From: Chelonoidis abingdonii
Lineage: Eukaryota > Chordata > Testudines > Testudinidae
NCBI RefSeq assembly: GCF_003597395.2
Contig: NC_133777.1
Location: forward strand, 7,172,074-7,236,073
DNA: 64,000 nt
Direction: 5' to 3'
The translations under genes were made by a program, and so were the position numbers. A model generated the notes under the pieces. That model saw only the letters and a list, made by a program, of their open reading frames with translations. It did not search any database and was not told the DNA's origin. Position 1 is the stretch's first letter. Every line of letters starts with the position of its first letter. This document shows positions 1 to 10,683 of this stretch, piece after piece.

Positions 1-176
1 ATCAAAGGTTTTGTGGCAAGCTGGCTGATTTAAATTCGTCAGGACTACATTATCTTTAAACACACACACCTCCCCACACACACAGACAAGATACAACAGT
101 AGAACTCTTATTTGACTCACTGAAGATTGAGGAGCTCATAAAATCAGAAAGGTCATAACATGCAACACCTCCAAAT

Positions 177-300
177 TACAGCTGTAGCGTGATTGCAATG
201 CTGTATGAGTGGCGAACAGCTTTTCAAGAGCAGAGCATAAAATACTTAGAGAATCTGAGTCCCTGTGGAGAAGTTTTTTGAATTACTCCACCATGGAATT
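177..300 (+). pseudogene. decayed partial duplicate of the PEMT penultimate exon and its downstream intron
   Basis: Bases from about 177 to 300 resemble 1706-1848: the 3' half of the PEMT exon (same Ile-Ala-Met-Leu-Tyr-Glu codons), then the first ~90 bases of the following intron, ending in a shared CCACCATGGAA. By eye the match is roughly 80% with small gaps. A block of about a dozen bases of the exon is missing and the donor GTAAGT has become GCGAAC, so this copy cannot splice as the real exon does. It lies about 1.5 kb upstream in the same orientation, as expected of a local tandem duplication that has since decayed. Confidence 0.75.
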
Positions 301-564
301 ACAGTAGGTATGGTGCATAGCATCAATTTCTTCTTGTTCTTCACACCACAGCAGAGGGATTTCCAACAAGGCATCAGGACGTGAAAGATTTTTGACTTGT
401 TCTTCATCAATGCTACTTTCGTAATGTGGTTTCTTTGTTTGTGTTCACCATCAGGAAAAATGGCCCAGACAACTGGTCATTTGGAATATGGGTGTTTTGT
501 AAAATTGACGTTCTGCTTTTATTATCATTTAAGTGTTTTGCTGTAGTACCTAGACTCAGATCAG

Positions 565-660
565 AGCCCCTTTGTGCTGGGAGTGTATGGACAGGTAATG
601 AGAGACTGTTCCTGCCCTGAAGAGTTTACAATCTAAACGGGCAAGGCTGAGGCACAGGGA
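565..660. repeat. old SINE tail (MIR/CORE-like)
   Basis: Contains the phrase for 'tgccctgaagagtttacaatctaa', typical of the 3' half of old amniote SINEs, followed by a GGCACAGGGAGATTA stretch. Boundaries are approximate. Confidence 0.45.
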
Positions 661-775
661 GATTAGGGAGGGGCATTTCAAAGGTGCTGAAGTGATTTAG
701 AAACACAAATACCTTTGTTCCTTTTGGTGGGACTTGTGCTCCTAAGTCACATAGGTGCTTTGGAAAATTCCACTC

Positions 776-1074
776 TAAGGGAATGTCTACACTACCCGCC
801 AGATCGATGGGCAGCGATCGATCCACCGGAGGTCGATTTATCGCATCTAGTCTAGACGTGATAAATCGACCCCCGAGCGCTCTCCCGTTGACTCCTGTAC
901 TCCACTGTCGCAAGAGGCACAGGCAGAGTCGATGGGAGAACGTCAGCCGTCGACTCACCGCAGCGCAGACCTCACGGCGAGTAGAGCGAAGTACGTCGAC
1001 ATCAGCTACGTTAGTCGCATAGCTGAAGTTGCGTAACTTAGATCGCCTCCCCCGCCCAGCATAGACCAGGGCTA
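776..1074. mobile_element. non-autonomous DNA transposon (GTCTACACTA-end family)
   Basis: The left end carries ATGTCTACACTACCCGCC and the right end CGCCCAGCATAGACCAGGGC, imperfect inverted repeats of each other. The interior is CpG- and CGAT-rich, unlike its surroundings, and includes a near-perfect 37-bp palindrome at 833-869. I recall this as a high-copy turtle MITE; superfamily not assigned. It lies inside a PEMT intron. Confidence 0.7.
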
Positions 1075-1677
1075 AGTGACTGAATGGGACCTTCTTAATT
1101 CATGACAGGTTATTGTAACTGCTAGAACAGAGCCACACAACAGTGTGTTTAGAAAGGCCCTGGGTGTCCTACGTTACACCTGTGCCATCAGCCTGTGTCC
1201 TAACCATTTCAGTTCGGTAGTTCAGTCCCAGCCTTGGGAGCAAATGTCCTTAGGTTGGTCTGGCTGTTACTTCCACGTGTCCTGTACACACTAGTGATAG
1301 TTCATCTCCCAGGAGCTTCTTCCCTCATGGGTCTGTGGGCATCAGCCATTTCCTTTATGGTGCTGGGGCTCCGTGCCCAGTCTTATGTAACAGTTTTCAG
1401 CACTTAAATGGCCTTATAGTCTCAGGACTTATCTTCCAAGCAGCAGCGCTATTAGCACAGACATAGTTAGCTTACCTCAAAGAAGCTGGTCAGGAAATAA
1501 CCTTTGCCAAGTGATATCTGTCTAAGTTTACATTCAATACAAAATAATAACTCTTGCCTGTTGTTTATTTAAGACGGGCGTGCTCTCATGGAGTACATCA
1601 TCCCATTTCACTTACTAAACCACGTTACGTAAACCCATTGACTTACCTGATCTTTCACTTCTCTCTTTTGAAAACAG

Positions 1678-1752
1678 GCATGCGAGCCCAGCTGGCCTTT
1701 TACTGACAGCGGTAGTAGCGGTTTCTTATATGATTGCAATGCTGTACGAGGG
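1678..1752 (+). CDS. PEMT: PEMT penultimate coding exon (partial gene)
   Basis: This exon encodes the last transmembrane stretch of phosphatidylethanolamine N-methyltransferase, the ER enzyme that methylates phosphatidylethanolamine three times with S-adenosylmethionine to make phosphatidylcholine. The acceptor AG is at 1676-1677. The first base completes a split codon, then 24 codons read His-Ala-Ser-Pro-Ala-Gly-Leu-Leu-Leu-Thr and on to Ala-Met-Leu-Tyr-Glu, closely matching the human segment that begins HASPTGLLLT. The exon ends with two bases (GG) of a split codon before the donor GTAAGT at 1753. The hydrophobic run fits the family's C-terminal membrane helix. Earlier exons are outside the window. 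The call rests on remembered human protein sequence plus intact splice sites and phase agreement with the next exon. Confidence 0.92.
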
Positions 1753-3437
1753 GTAAGTAGCTTTTCAAGAGCACAGGATAAAATAATTGAAGATAAAGCT
1801 GGAGTCCCAGTGGAGAGGTTATTCCACTTAGCCCACCATGGAAAAAAAAAAGTTTTATTTTTTTTCAGTCACCTTGATAATGTACAGATTCAGGTTTTAG
1901 GACCGCTTCTAAGGAAAAAGGAGATTCGATATTTTTAATGGCTGCTTCTATCTTGAATTTACATGGCAACAACAATGAAGAAGACCACAGGAGGAGAATG
2001 GGTATCCTGATGGTGCACTGCACAAACTAGTTTGCATTCTGTAATTCCTTTTCTGGGCTCCTTTGATCTTTTGCCCTGCACTCTCCAGGCACATGCTAAA
2101 CGTGGCTGCCTGGAGTATCCACCAGAGGCATCAATTGTACTTTAGCAATGACACATATTTCAAATGGCCCTAAAGGTGATCTGCAAAGGATGAAAATGGT
2201 AGGTTGGGCATTTGCTTCTGATGAATAAAAGAGAGCTTGAAAAGCAAGGGGTTTAGTATCCTGAAGCTTTGTTTCCCACTTGGTTGTTCATTTTTCTTTA
2301 CTTTCATTTTTGTCTTGAAGGGGAGCGAGAATAGATTTAAAGGGCTAGATCCTCCTTTGGCCATACTGCCCACAGCTTGAGCCAGAGCGTGTGAAACAAA
2401 GGTGGCGTCAAGCTCACCTCTGTGCTGCCCTCATTCTGCTGCAGCTCTGGGCAGAGCCAGTCCTCCTGCACCAGGTTAGAGCTGCCTTGAGACTGCTCTC
2501 ATTTATGTCAGCAGCCAGTGTTCCAAAGAGGCTGAAAAGCCCAGGATTTGCACAGCATATAATAGTATTTTGGCCACACTCTGCTTCCCAAGCTACACTA
2601 GCAGTCAGGAGAGGATTGTGTAGGTGGCTTTATGCCCACTCTGTGCCGCCAGAGGATCACCATTCCTCTGGTGTGATCCTTCTGGGACTGGACTGCTTGC
2701 AGTCAGAACTTAGTCCAGGCTCTGCTCTTGGAACAAGTCTCATTTGTTTCCCTATGAGGTGAGCCTCTTGCCTCCCCACAGTCAGGGATTCTGAGTATTT
2801 TCCAGGGTGGGTGTTCCTAGGAGCTGTCATTAAAAGCTGGATGGATTTTGAAGACCTCCAAGTCTTGTCTCTGGCTTTCATTGTCCATTCCCTCTTTGCA
2901 CACATCAGCGGTAGCTGCAGCGGGACATTACTGAGCCTGCTGCAGAGGGAGGTGGCAGCCTCCCCTAAGGCAATGAGGGGCACCTTTGCAAAGCACCTAT
3001 GACGGTGCACGGGGCTTAAAGCAACATTGACACCTTGGACCTTGTTTTGTCATAGACTTGCATGCTGCAGGCAAAGGTCCCAATCACTAGGTGAATCACA
3101 CACGGGGAGGAGGGGCTGGAACCTTGCTCCTAAAACAAAGGCTAAAGGAGAACTTCGTTAGCTGATGCTATAGCAGGTCCCATACTCTCTCCGTAGGCCC
3201 AGCCACTAAGAGTTACACATACCTACAAAGCCAGTGCATTAGAGAGTGCCACCCACACTGCTGCATTCCAGCCAATAGGTATGGGAATTACCAAAACTAC
3301 TGTATTGTTTCTTGTTTTCCAAAGCAGTGTCTCCCTGATCTGTAGGTGTTAGGAGGGGCCAGGAGCAGAGATTGTGGTATCAGTTTAATGGCAAATAGTT
3401 GTCTTGAATTTTTTCTGCCTTTCCCCATCTCCAACAG
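1753..3437 (+). other. last PEMT intron
   Basis: Begins GTAAGT and ends CAACAG. About 1.7 kb with no repeat that I can name confidently. A string of nine A's at 1842-1850 lies at the end of the block shared with the exon copy at 177-300. Confidence 0.8.
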
Positions 3438-3492
3438 ACCCTTCACAGAAGAAATCTATCAGCAGAAACAGAAGGTGGCAAAGAAGAAATAG
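3438..3492 (+). CDS. PEMT: PEMT terminal coding exon
   Basis: The acceptor is a pyrimidine-rich tract ending in CAACAG at 3432-3437. The first base completes the split codon GG|A (Gly). The exon then reads Pro-Phe-Thr-Glu-Glu-Ile-Tyr-Gln-Gln-Lys and a lysine-rich end, with stop TAG at 3490-3492. Human PEMT has Pro-Phe-Thr-Ala-Glu-Ile-Tyr at the same place, so identity is clear although the exon codes only 17 full residues. The cytosolic tail ends in three lysines, unlike the human end. Joined to the exon at 1678-1752, the junction reads Tyr-Glu-Gly-Pro where human has Tyr-Glu-Glu-Pro. The human Glu-Glu pair has been reported as part of the S-adenosylmethionine site, so the substitution should be checked. 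Confidence 0.9.
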
Positions 3493-3849
3493 CAGCAGCA
3501 GGTGTGTTTGCAGAGTACTGAGGAGAGCTTAAGAGCTGGGTGATTTCAATAAGGGGAGTCAGTCTGCTGGGCCATCCACCTGCGCGAGATAATTTCACGG
3601 GATAAGAGAACTCAGCCTGACTTCTAATTTTGCCCTTCCCCGAGCTTTGCAGTCGCTGACTCTTTCTAATCCTTCTCTCTAGTTCTGAAGAGATTTTGAA
3701 CTTCAAACCCCCACAAAACCCAGCTAGGAGAGTTTCTTCACAATGAGTTTTGTTCCTGCTTCCTAGTTGGTTCCAAACCAGCCAAGGCAAAAGTATTTTG
3801 ATTATAGGCCTGAACGTGAAAGAAAGGAAAAACCAGCAGGTAACTTGAA

Positions 3850-3855
3850 ATTAAA
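3850..3855 (+). terminator. candidate PEMT poly(A) signal ATTAAA
   Basis: ATTAAA lies about 360 bases after the PEMT stop codon. A canonical AATAAA also occurs at 4793-4798. Either could end the PEMT transcript; sequence alone does not decide. Confidence 0.35.
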
Positions 3856-4200
3856 CATTTAACCTCTATAAAGCCGCAAAAAAACCCCAGCTACTGCGTG
3901 AGGCTGAGGTTCAAACGTAACAGGTGCGATTGTGCAAAAGTGCACCCACGCTCTGTGAGCCTGCATCGTGGACATGCAAACCAGGTAAAGCCATGCCTGA
4001 CTGCCCCATTGCAAGTGGAGATCAGGTCATTCCAGACACACATTTGCACGTGCTTGTGTTATGAAAATTTAGCCCAAGTGGCCTGATTTTTAGACTTGCA
4101 TGTGTAAAGGCCTATGCAAAAAGGCTTGGGCAAGTACCTGGCTGGTCTGCATATACAGTTACTGCCACTGCACCTTTTGCTAGTCTTAAATTCACCAAAA

Positions 4201-4380
4201 TTTGGCCAAGATTTTCCAAAAGTGACTAGTGATTTTGAAGGCCACAATTTTTGGATGGCTAGAAGGAGACATCTTTAAAGGACTAATGGTCAGGAAGTGC
4301 TGAGTGGCCATCGGGCCCCGTCAGAGTACCTCAAGTTGGGCATTCAAAATCACTAGTCACTTTTGCCAGTCTTGGCCAAA
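4201..4380. mobile_element. MITE-like inverted repeat with ~44-bp arms
   Basis: The left arm 4201-4244 (TTTGGCCAAGATTTTCCAAA and onward through AGTGACTAGTGATTTTGAA) is mirrored by 4337-4380, which ends CCAGTCTTGGCCAAA. Both arms share the palindromic core AGTGACTAGTGATTTTGAA. The loop is about 90 bp. This fits a short inverted-repeat DNA element; no coding capacity. Confidence 0.65.
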
Positions 4381-5619
4381 GTCCCCTTAAGCTTCCAGCC
4401 TACTCTCCAGCATCAATGCGCATCAGATTAGACCTGCCACTGGTCCTACAAAGCATGCCTCATCACAGCCAAAAGGAACCATGCAAGAAACGCTTCTCCA
4501 AAGAATTCTCTTTTTCACTTGCAAACAGCAGAAGTCAGAGAATCTCAGGATCTTGGTGTGGATCTGAGACATGCTCAGATGATGGTGACATAAGTCTTTT
4601 TTTTTATTTTTGTGTCTCTCTTTTTGTGAGACAGTTTCTCGGGCTGCTCCACACACGGCATGGTTTGCTGGTCCTCTGGATGTGTGATTTGCCCATTTTC
4701 CCTTTGAAATGTCTCTTGCTAATTAGACAAACAAACCCCATCCTGCCAATGAATGCTACCACAGCAGTTGTAACAATCAGAGAAACAACCAGAATAAAAG
4801 TACTCGCAGGAGCCTAGGAGTTCTCTATGGCTCAGTCTACCCTTTGTCTCCTCCTGTTGCCCTGGCTCACAAAAGCTGAAGCCCGGACACACAAAGAAAG
4901 TAACAAAGAAGAAGGAGATTAGCTCAGAGGACTATCATGCAACACCTCAACCTTTCTCCCACCCATCTTGGGAGGAAGCAAAACCAGTTTTTAGAAATCA
5001 GCAAAACAAAACTCAGCTGTATTTTCTAATTACAGGGCCCATGAAATAGTAAACAGGGCTCCGGGGGGACATTTGTAAACAGTTTCTCAGGACAGCGGTC
5101 GCCTGTTCCAGCTGATCTTTCATGCAGATGTCCCTGGAATGAGACGGTTAAGTAGAGTGACTTTCAAAAGGCTGTACAGTATTGATGTCCGTAGTATTCA
5201 GCTGACACTCTGCACTTTTAATACGGTGCATTTAATCCAGGCATGAGCTGTAATTGCACTGTTTGCTTGAAAAGTCGACACCTCTGACGTTGGCAGGCAT
5301 CCCAGTTTCTCTAAATCCTGTGGTGACTTTGCAAATAGCCTCTATTGTGAAGGAGCGTGAAACACAGCATGACTCCGCCAGTCAGTGGGGGCAGAAGCTG
5401 CATCCTCGTGGATCAGCTGGTGTCCCACAGAAGGTGGCACTCTGCCATCTTTGAACCAGCAACGGAGAAGGAAGGGAGGTGCCTGCAAAGCCCTGTGACC
5501 TGGGATCATGTTCCTAGGGGAGCAGGGTGAGTAGAAGCACCGTGCAATGAGCGTATTTCACCAGGGGGAAATAATGCAGGCACCTGCGAGGAGGGAAGAT
5601 GGCAGTGTTGTCTGGGAAG

Positions 5620-5910
5620 TAGTGCGAGGGGCTGGCAGTCAGGGCTCCTGAGTGCCTGAGCTCTGCCACTTGCTCAGTGGAAGTTTGGCATCTAAATACA
5701 CTTGAAGCTCTGGGCCTTCGGGCTCAGTTGTTAGAACTGTTGAGCCCCTGTAACTCCAGCTGATGTCTCGGGGTGCTGCAGGTGCAATCGTGGCCTGTGC
5801 CTCCCATCGGTAACGCTGACCCTACCCTCACAGGGCTTTTGCGAGGCTTATTTCAAATTAATGTGTGGAAAGTGTTTTGAGATGCTGGGCTGCAAGGTGC
5901 CATGGAAGGG
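5620..5910 (+). repeat. MIR-like SINE remnant
   Basis: Shows the MIR layout: 'gggctcctgag', 'gctctgccacttgctcagtgg', then further on 'tacctcacagggcttttgcgagg' in variant form and a 'aaagtgttttgagat' tail. The middle is expanded or replaced. Old and diverged. Confidence 0.5.
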
Positions 5911-6145
5911 CACTGTCTCTCTCTGGAAAAGGGTCCCTGTGAAGAATAGAGCCTTGATTCGTTGTAGTCTCTATTGAGCTGTCTTTTGACTGTCTCATGC
6001 CCTCTGTCTTTTTGTTCCACTCACTGGCTTGCTACATCGTTATTAACAAGAGTGCTTGATGGCGGTGCAGAGACAGCGTCTACTTGTTTGGTGCTTGATC
6101 AAAGGGAAGGTGGGGTTCACTGTGCAGAGTGAAAGCTCATCTCAC

Positions 6146-6195
6146 CTCTTCTCTCTCTCACACTCACACACACACTCTCTCTCGCTCTTTCTCTG
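6146..6195. repeat. CT/CA microsatellite
   Basis: Mixed (CT)n and (CA)n run: TCTCTCTC, CACACACAC and CTCTCTCTCG segments in succession. Confidence 0.85.
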
Positions 6196-6669
6196 CTACA
6201 AAATGTTGTACCCTGAATGGAGCAAATGACCTCAGGCAGTGTTGCCAAAGCACAGTGCCCCAAGAAGAATGTTCCAATTTTCCTCCATTATTTTTTGCAG
6301 AGAGCCTGCATTCCTGACCGCCATCGCGGATGCTAATGATCTTTTCATCTCTGTCCCGTTGGGGGGTTTTTAGGTTATTTTTCTTTCTTCCCTATTGTTT
6401 TCATTATCATTGAGCCATTCAACCATCCCCTCTGCCCACCAGGGGTTGAAATCCCAGCCCTTGTGTCTAATTATTCAAAAGATTCTAGGGTTCAAATTCA
6501 TTCTGAATGGGAATGGCAAAGAGTTAAAGCCCCCAGCCTGAGTGAGTGACGTGTATGGACTCCTGTGATGGCTAGAGGCACTCTGAGAAGAAAGCCATGT
6601 GAAGAGTCCATTTTAGTGAGGGAATGGAAAGCCATGAGAAGAGGAGCTTGCATTGTTATGGAGAGGAAT

Positions 6670-6880
6670 TGGGGTTTAAAGCTAGAGATTGGGGGTTAGG
6701 ACTCCTGGGTTCCTAGGACACCACTGACCTGCTCCATGATCTCAGGAAAGTCGCTTAATCTCTCCATACCTCCGCACCCCCATTTGTGCATTGGAAGTAA
6801 TAATCTGACCCCCGGCCCAGCATCGTTGTGAGTATTAAGGAGTGTTTGTAAAGTGCTGAGATCGCTGGCTGGAAAGAACG
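6670..6880 (+). repeat. MIR SINE
   Basis: Runs 'ggactcctgggttcc', '...gtcgcttaatctctcc', 'catttgtgcattgga', 'gttgtgagtattaagg', 'tgtaaagtgctgagatc', in the order of the MIR consensus core and tail. Confidence 0.7.
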
Positions 6881-7951
6881 TCAACACGTGGTATAACTGA
6901 GCATGATAATGTCCTTAGTAAATGCCAGTGGTCCTCTTCCTCTCTATATTGTCTGCCATTGTGAGTCTGTCCCCACCCTTGGTTCCCCCTGGATTTCTTC
7001 TCTCAGTCGCATCCAAACAGTCTAACATCCACCTGATTTAGTTCCTCTGCACATTTCACTTCAAGTCTCTGGAACTCCCCGCCTCCCTTTGTTTCTGCTT
7101 TCTGAACTGGCTCCAGAATCCGGGAACCTTTGCTCAGGTGCCAGGAAGGACGGGGGGAAATTGCAATGGCACAAACGTTGATTTTTCTGCAAATAAAATG
7201 AAACCCCCAAACTGTGCCAGACCATGTGTCACCTGTTGGTGCTTCCGTTTCCTCCTCTTGAGTCCACCCCTGTAAAATAGTGGAACATGCTGTAGCTTTT
7301 GCATGGTTGTAATTTGCTCCGTTCCCTTTATATGTCACTGCCTGATGTTCCTAAAAGAGAATTAAATCCATTTTTGAATCAAAACGTTGTTTGCATCCAG
7401 TCTGTCTTGCGGCCGCTGCATTTCTATTTGCGTTTCAAAACCATTCAGTCGGGGGTGGGGGGTTCTTCTTTGTCAGCAACCTTCTGTATAAAGACTTTTG
7501 CATAGTATTTTATTTTTAGTAAAGTTTCCACATCTCCTTCACAGCTAATGTTTACAGTCAGATGTTAAAGTGGCCCTGTACCCATAGCAACCAATGAGGA
7601 GAAGATACATTATATTATGCAGCCGATTTATGTCAGAGCTGCTTGTTGTGGCTTCAAGTAACTGATATAAACAATCCCACGTTTGCGGATGGATCGTTAG
7701 TATTTTCAAATGAAAAGATTCTTTCCTAAGAAGTAATCATCTAACTAGAATAAAGATAGGGCCTGGTTATTATTTATTTGTGTCACCAATGGCCCAGATC
7801 CTGAAAGGTGATTTATCCCCTATTGAAACCACTGGAGTTAGGAGCCTAAATACCTTTGAGGATCGAGGCTATTGTGTCTGGGAGCCTTAGTCATGAACCA
7901 GGACCCCAGAGTGCTCAGTGCTGTACTGGCCTCTTGTCACTTCATCCCTGT

Positions 7952-8217
7952 TAAGGGTTAGCCTTTATTCTGGGCGCTCAGCAACTAGACACCTGTAGCT
8001 GGCCTGGGCCAGCTGACTCAGGCTGCTGGGCTGTTTTATTGCGATGTAGACTTTTTGGGCCTTGAGCTAGAGTCCAAGCTCTGGGACCCTCCCCCCTCGC
8101 AGGATGCCCAGAAGTTTACACAGCAGCGGAACAACCCTGCAGTCCAAACCCCGCAAGCCCCAGTCAGCTGGCACAGGCCAGCCACAGGTGTCTACTTGCT
8201 GTGTAGACAGACCCTTA
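7952..8217. mobile_element. long-inverted-repeat MITE (GTCTAC-end family)
   Basis: The left arm contains CTAGACACCTGTAGCTGGCC and CCAGCTGACTCAGG; the right arm holds the complements CCAGTCAGCTGGCACAGG and GCCACAGGTGTCTACTTG. The right end GTGTAGACAGACCCTTA pairs with TAAGGGTTAG at 7952. The whole element can fold back on itself. A truncated relative sits at 42174-42270. Confidence 0.7.
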
Positions 8218-8559
8218 CCCTGATTGTCCTGGTCACATCAGCGGGGCTGGTCGTGTCAGTGCTCATCCTTGGGAGACAGGGTTGCACAATCTCGTCCTGA
8301 GCCGGTACAATCACTGGGGCAGGAACAGCCCTTGCATCACGCCACAGAGTGGGACCCCTGAGCCTGATTTGGGCCTCAGGGCAGCATCTCAATACAGAGA
8401 AATACATTCAACAGCCCCCTGCAGCAGTCAGTGGAGAGACTCTGCGTAGAACAGGGGTAAGCTCAGGATGAAACCAGAGGAGCTTAGTCTCAAGGAATCA
8501 TAAGTCAGAGTTTTCTTTAGATGAAAACAGCGTGGGGGACAAGCAGAGGCTAAAGATAC

Positions 8560-9060
8560 TTCAGAGCATGGTTTTGCATCCCTGCCCCTCCTGGACCTAT
8601 CCTCCAGGAACTTATTTAGTTCTTTTTTGAACCCTGTTATAGGCTTGGTCTTCACAACATCCTCTGGCAAGGAGCTCCATAGGTTGACTGTGCATTGTGT
8701 GAAAAAAAACCTTCCGTTTGTTTTAAACCTGTTGCCTATTAATTTCATTTGGTGGCCCCTAGTTCTTGTGGTTATGAGAAGGAGTAAATAACACTTCCTT
8801 ATTTACTTTCTCCTCACTAGTCATGATTTTATAGATCTCTAGCATATCCCCCCTTAGTCGTCTCTTTTCAAAGCTGAAAAGTCCCAGTCTTATTAATCTC
8901 TCCTCATACGGCAGCCGTTCCAAACCCCTAATAATCTTTGTTGCCCTTTTCTGAACCGTTTCCAATGCCAATATTTTTTTTTTTTTTGAGATGGCGTGAC
9001 CAGATCTGCATGCCGGGCATACCCTGGATTTATAGAGCGATGGAAGAGAAATGCTAGGGA
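8560..9060 (-). mobile_element. CR1 LINE, 5'-truncated, minus strand
   Basis: Minus-strand reading gives the end of a CR1 reverse transcriptase in broken frames: from 8971 downward [13 protein letters not shown] and [10 protein letters not shown], then from 8712 downward Asn-Leu-Trp-Ser-Ser-Leu-Pro-Glu-Asp-Val-Val. These are signature CR1/L3 C-terminal motifs. A frame break separates the parts and the 5' end is missing, so it is dead. Confidence 0.9.
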
Positions 9061-9229
9061 GTGGCCCTCAGGGAAAGCCAAAGAGCAGTGTGCTGGGCTC
9101 TTTGCTGTTTTGGGGGAAGGAGGTGGAACTGGGCCATTGCACGAAGCTGCATTTTAGCCTTGCTAACTCTTGTGAGGAACCTGGCACTGTGATAGATACA
9201 ATAGCAATCAGCAGCGGGGCAGGCCTTGA

Positions 9230-10010
9230 TTAACTCCCCACCAGTCACTGTGAGGCTGAGCTGATAGACCACACCTGTGCTTCCTGCCGCCCCCCATCCC
9301 AGACAGGTGTGGTCCATTGCTCTGAGGAGAGGCTGTCCCTCACTGAGTCACTCCCTCTTGCCTTCCCTTAATTAGCTGCCCTTTGAATGTGCGCCGCATA
9401 CCTGCAGGCTATAAAGAGAGGAGGGTTGGGCCTGCTCCATGTTTAACTCCATAGAGATATGCAAGCCAGGGAGGGACTAGGTGGGAAAATGAGGCCTAGT
9501 TTGCTGCATAGAAGAACAGAGACCTTTGTGAATAGGGACAGTTTGGGAGTGGGTGAGTGAGAGGGAAGGAAAGAAAGAGCCAAACTGGGGTGCCGGCCGA
9601 CTTAGAGCACAGGGCAGAGCAGGGGCCTGGTGCCTGGGCTGCTCCCCTACCCACTCACAGTGGAGGACTTTGTCTGAGCTTAGGCAGAGCAAAGGGATCG
9701 TGCTGCCTGGGTGCATAATGCCAAATGCGGGATGGGAACAGCCAGCGCCTGAGAGGTGGAGACAGAGCCTTGAGGATTGTGAACCCCTTCCCACGATGTG
9801 GGGCTTGTGCTGGACGGAGGGTGTGGCTGAGCACCCCTGCCAGGATGAAGAGCCTGGAGCTTCCCTAGAGAAGCCGAGAGGGGAGAGTTGCTCCTATCTT
9901 ACTGAGAATTCCTGCAGCACTGTAGGGCTGGCTCAGGGACATAGCTGGGATGCTGGGTTGTGGTTGGGAAAAGATCTTGAAGCAGAAGGACCCCTGGACT
10001 GAGGGCATAA
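9230..10010 (+). mobile_element. possible LTR-derived segment
   Basis: GC-rich stretch with a TATA-like CTATAAAGAGAGGAG at 9409-9423 followed by phrases such as 'gcctgggctgctcccctacccac' and 'tgccaggatgaagagcctgg', which I associate with turtle LTR or leader sequence. No terminal repeat pair was found. An open frame of 149 codons at 9553-10002 has no recognised domain. Low confidence. Confidence 0.3.
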
Positions 10011-10683
10011 TTAGCCAGCTTCCTTTGCATCTCAAACAGGGATACCTGACAGCCCTGATCTTCTGGGCTGTTCAAGACCCAGAGCCAAGTCTTACAGCTT
10101 GAGACCAGCGCTACCTCGGGTCAGTTAAAACTGGAGTCATTGCACTAAACTATGAAATCTCTTTCCCGGTGGAACAGCCCGATAGCTAAGTCCAGGGCCA
10201 TCCTTAGCCATAGGCAGCTGCCTAGGGCACCACTAGGTCTGGGGGCACCGCTCTGCTGGGAGCCAGGACAGATGGGAAGCAGTGGAGCATGTAAGAGCAG
10301 GGCTGCTGGGTCCTAGAGAGAGCCGAATGCAGCACAGTCTGAGGGAGGGGATTGGCTGCTAGTGTCTCTGGGAAGGGGTAGGGGAAGGAAATCATCTGTG
10401 AGTGTAACTCTTTCCCCTGGTGTGAGGTGAGGCAGGCTCTGCGGCTCTGGCAGTATCCTTTGTTGTCCCCCATAACGTCCATTCTTCTCTTTGCCCCACA
10501 GAGCACCCCCCTGTTTCTCCCTCCCCCCCATGGAGCACCCCTCTCTTCCCCCTCCCCTCCATCAGGGCTGGGTTGGTGAGGTGCTGGGGGGAAGGGGAGG
10601 TTGGCTGGCTGAGGAATGAAAGTGAAAGTAACTCACTTCCTCGGCTGGCAGCCAGGATTGGAAGGGTAGCACAGGGCTGGGCT

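Larger units (their letters stand above)
1..1677 (+). other. PEMT intron, upstream part
   Basis: Intron sequence before the penultimate PEMT exon. It holds a short CA-rich stretch (about 60-88), the decayed exon copy (177-300), a SINE-like tail near 565-660 and a DNA element at 776-1074. I see no other exon; the preceding PEMT exon is not here. Confidence 0.7.
3493..7951. other. PEMT 3' UTR and intergenic stretch
   Basis: Holds the PEMT 3' UTR (to roughly 3.9 or 4.8 kb), the inverted-repeat element at 4201-4380, MIR-like SINE traces near 5620-5910 and 6670-6880, and a CT/CA microsatellite near 6146-6195. The span 7500-7760 is unique-looking with no recognisable repeat. No further exon is seen. 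Confidence 0.55.

Noticed and set aside
9409..9423. TATA box of an unknown gene
   Set aside because: CTATAAAGAGAGGAG stands in a probable repeat-derived context with no exon structure following.
9553..10002. 149-codon open frame in a possible LTR-derived segment
   Set aside because: No domain or family resemblance and no partner reading frame; open probably by chance in GC-rich sequence.
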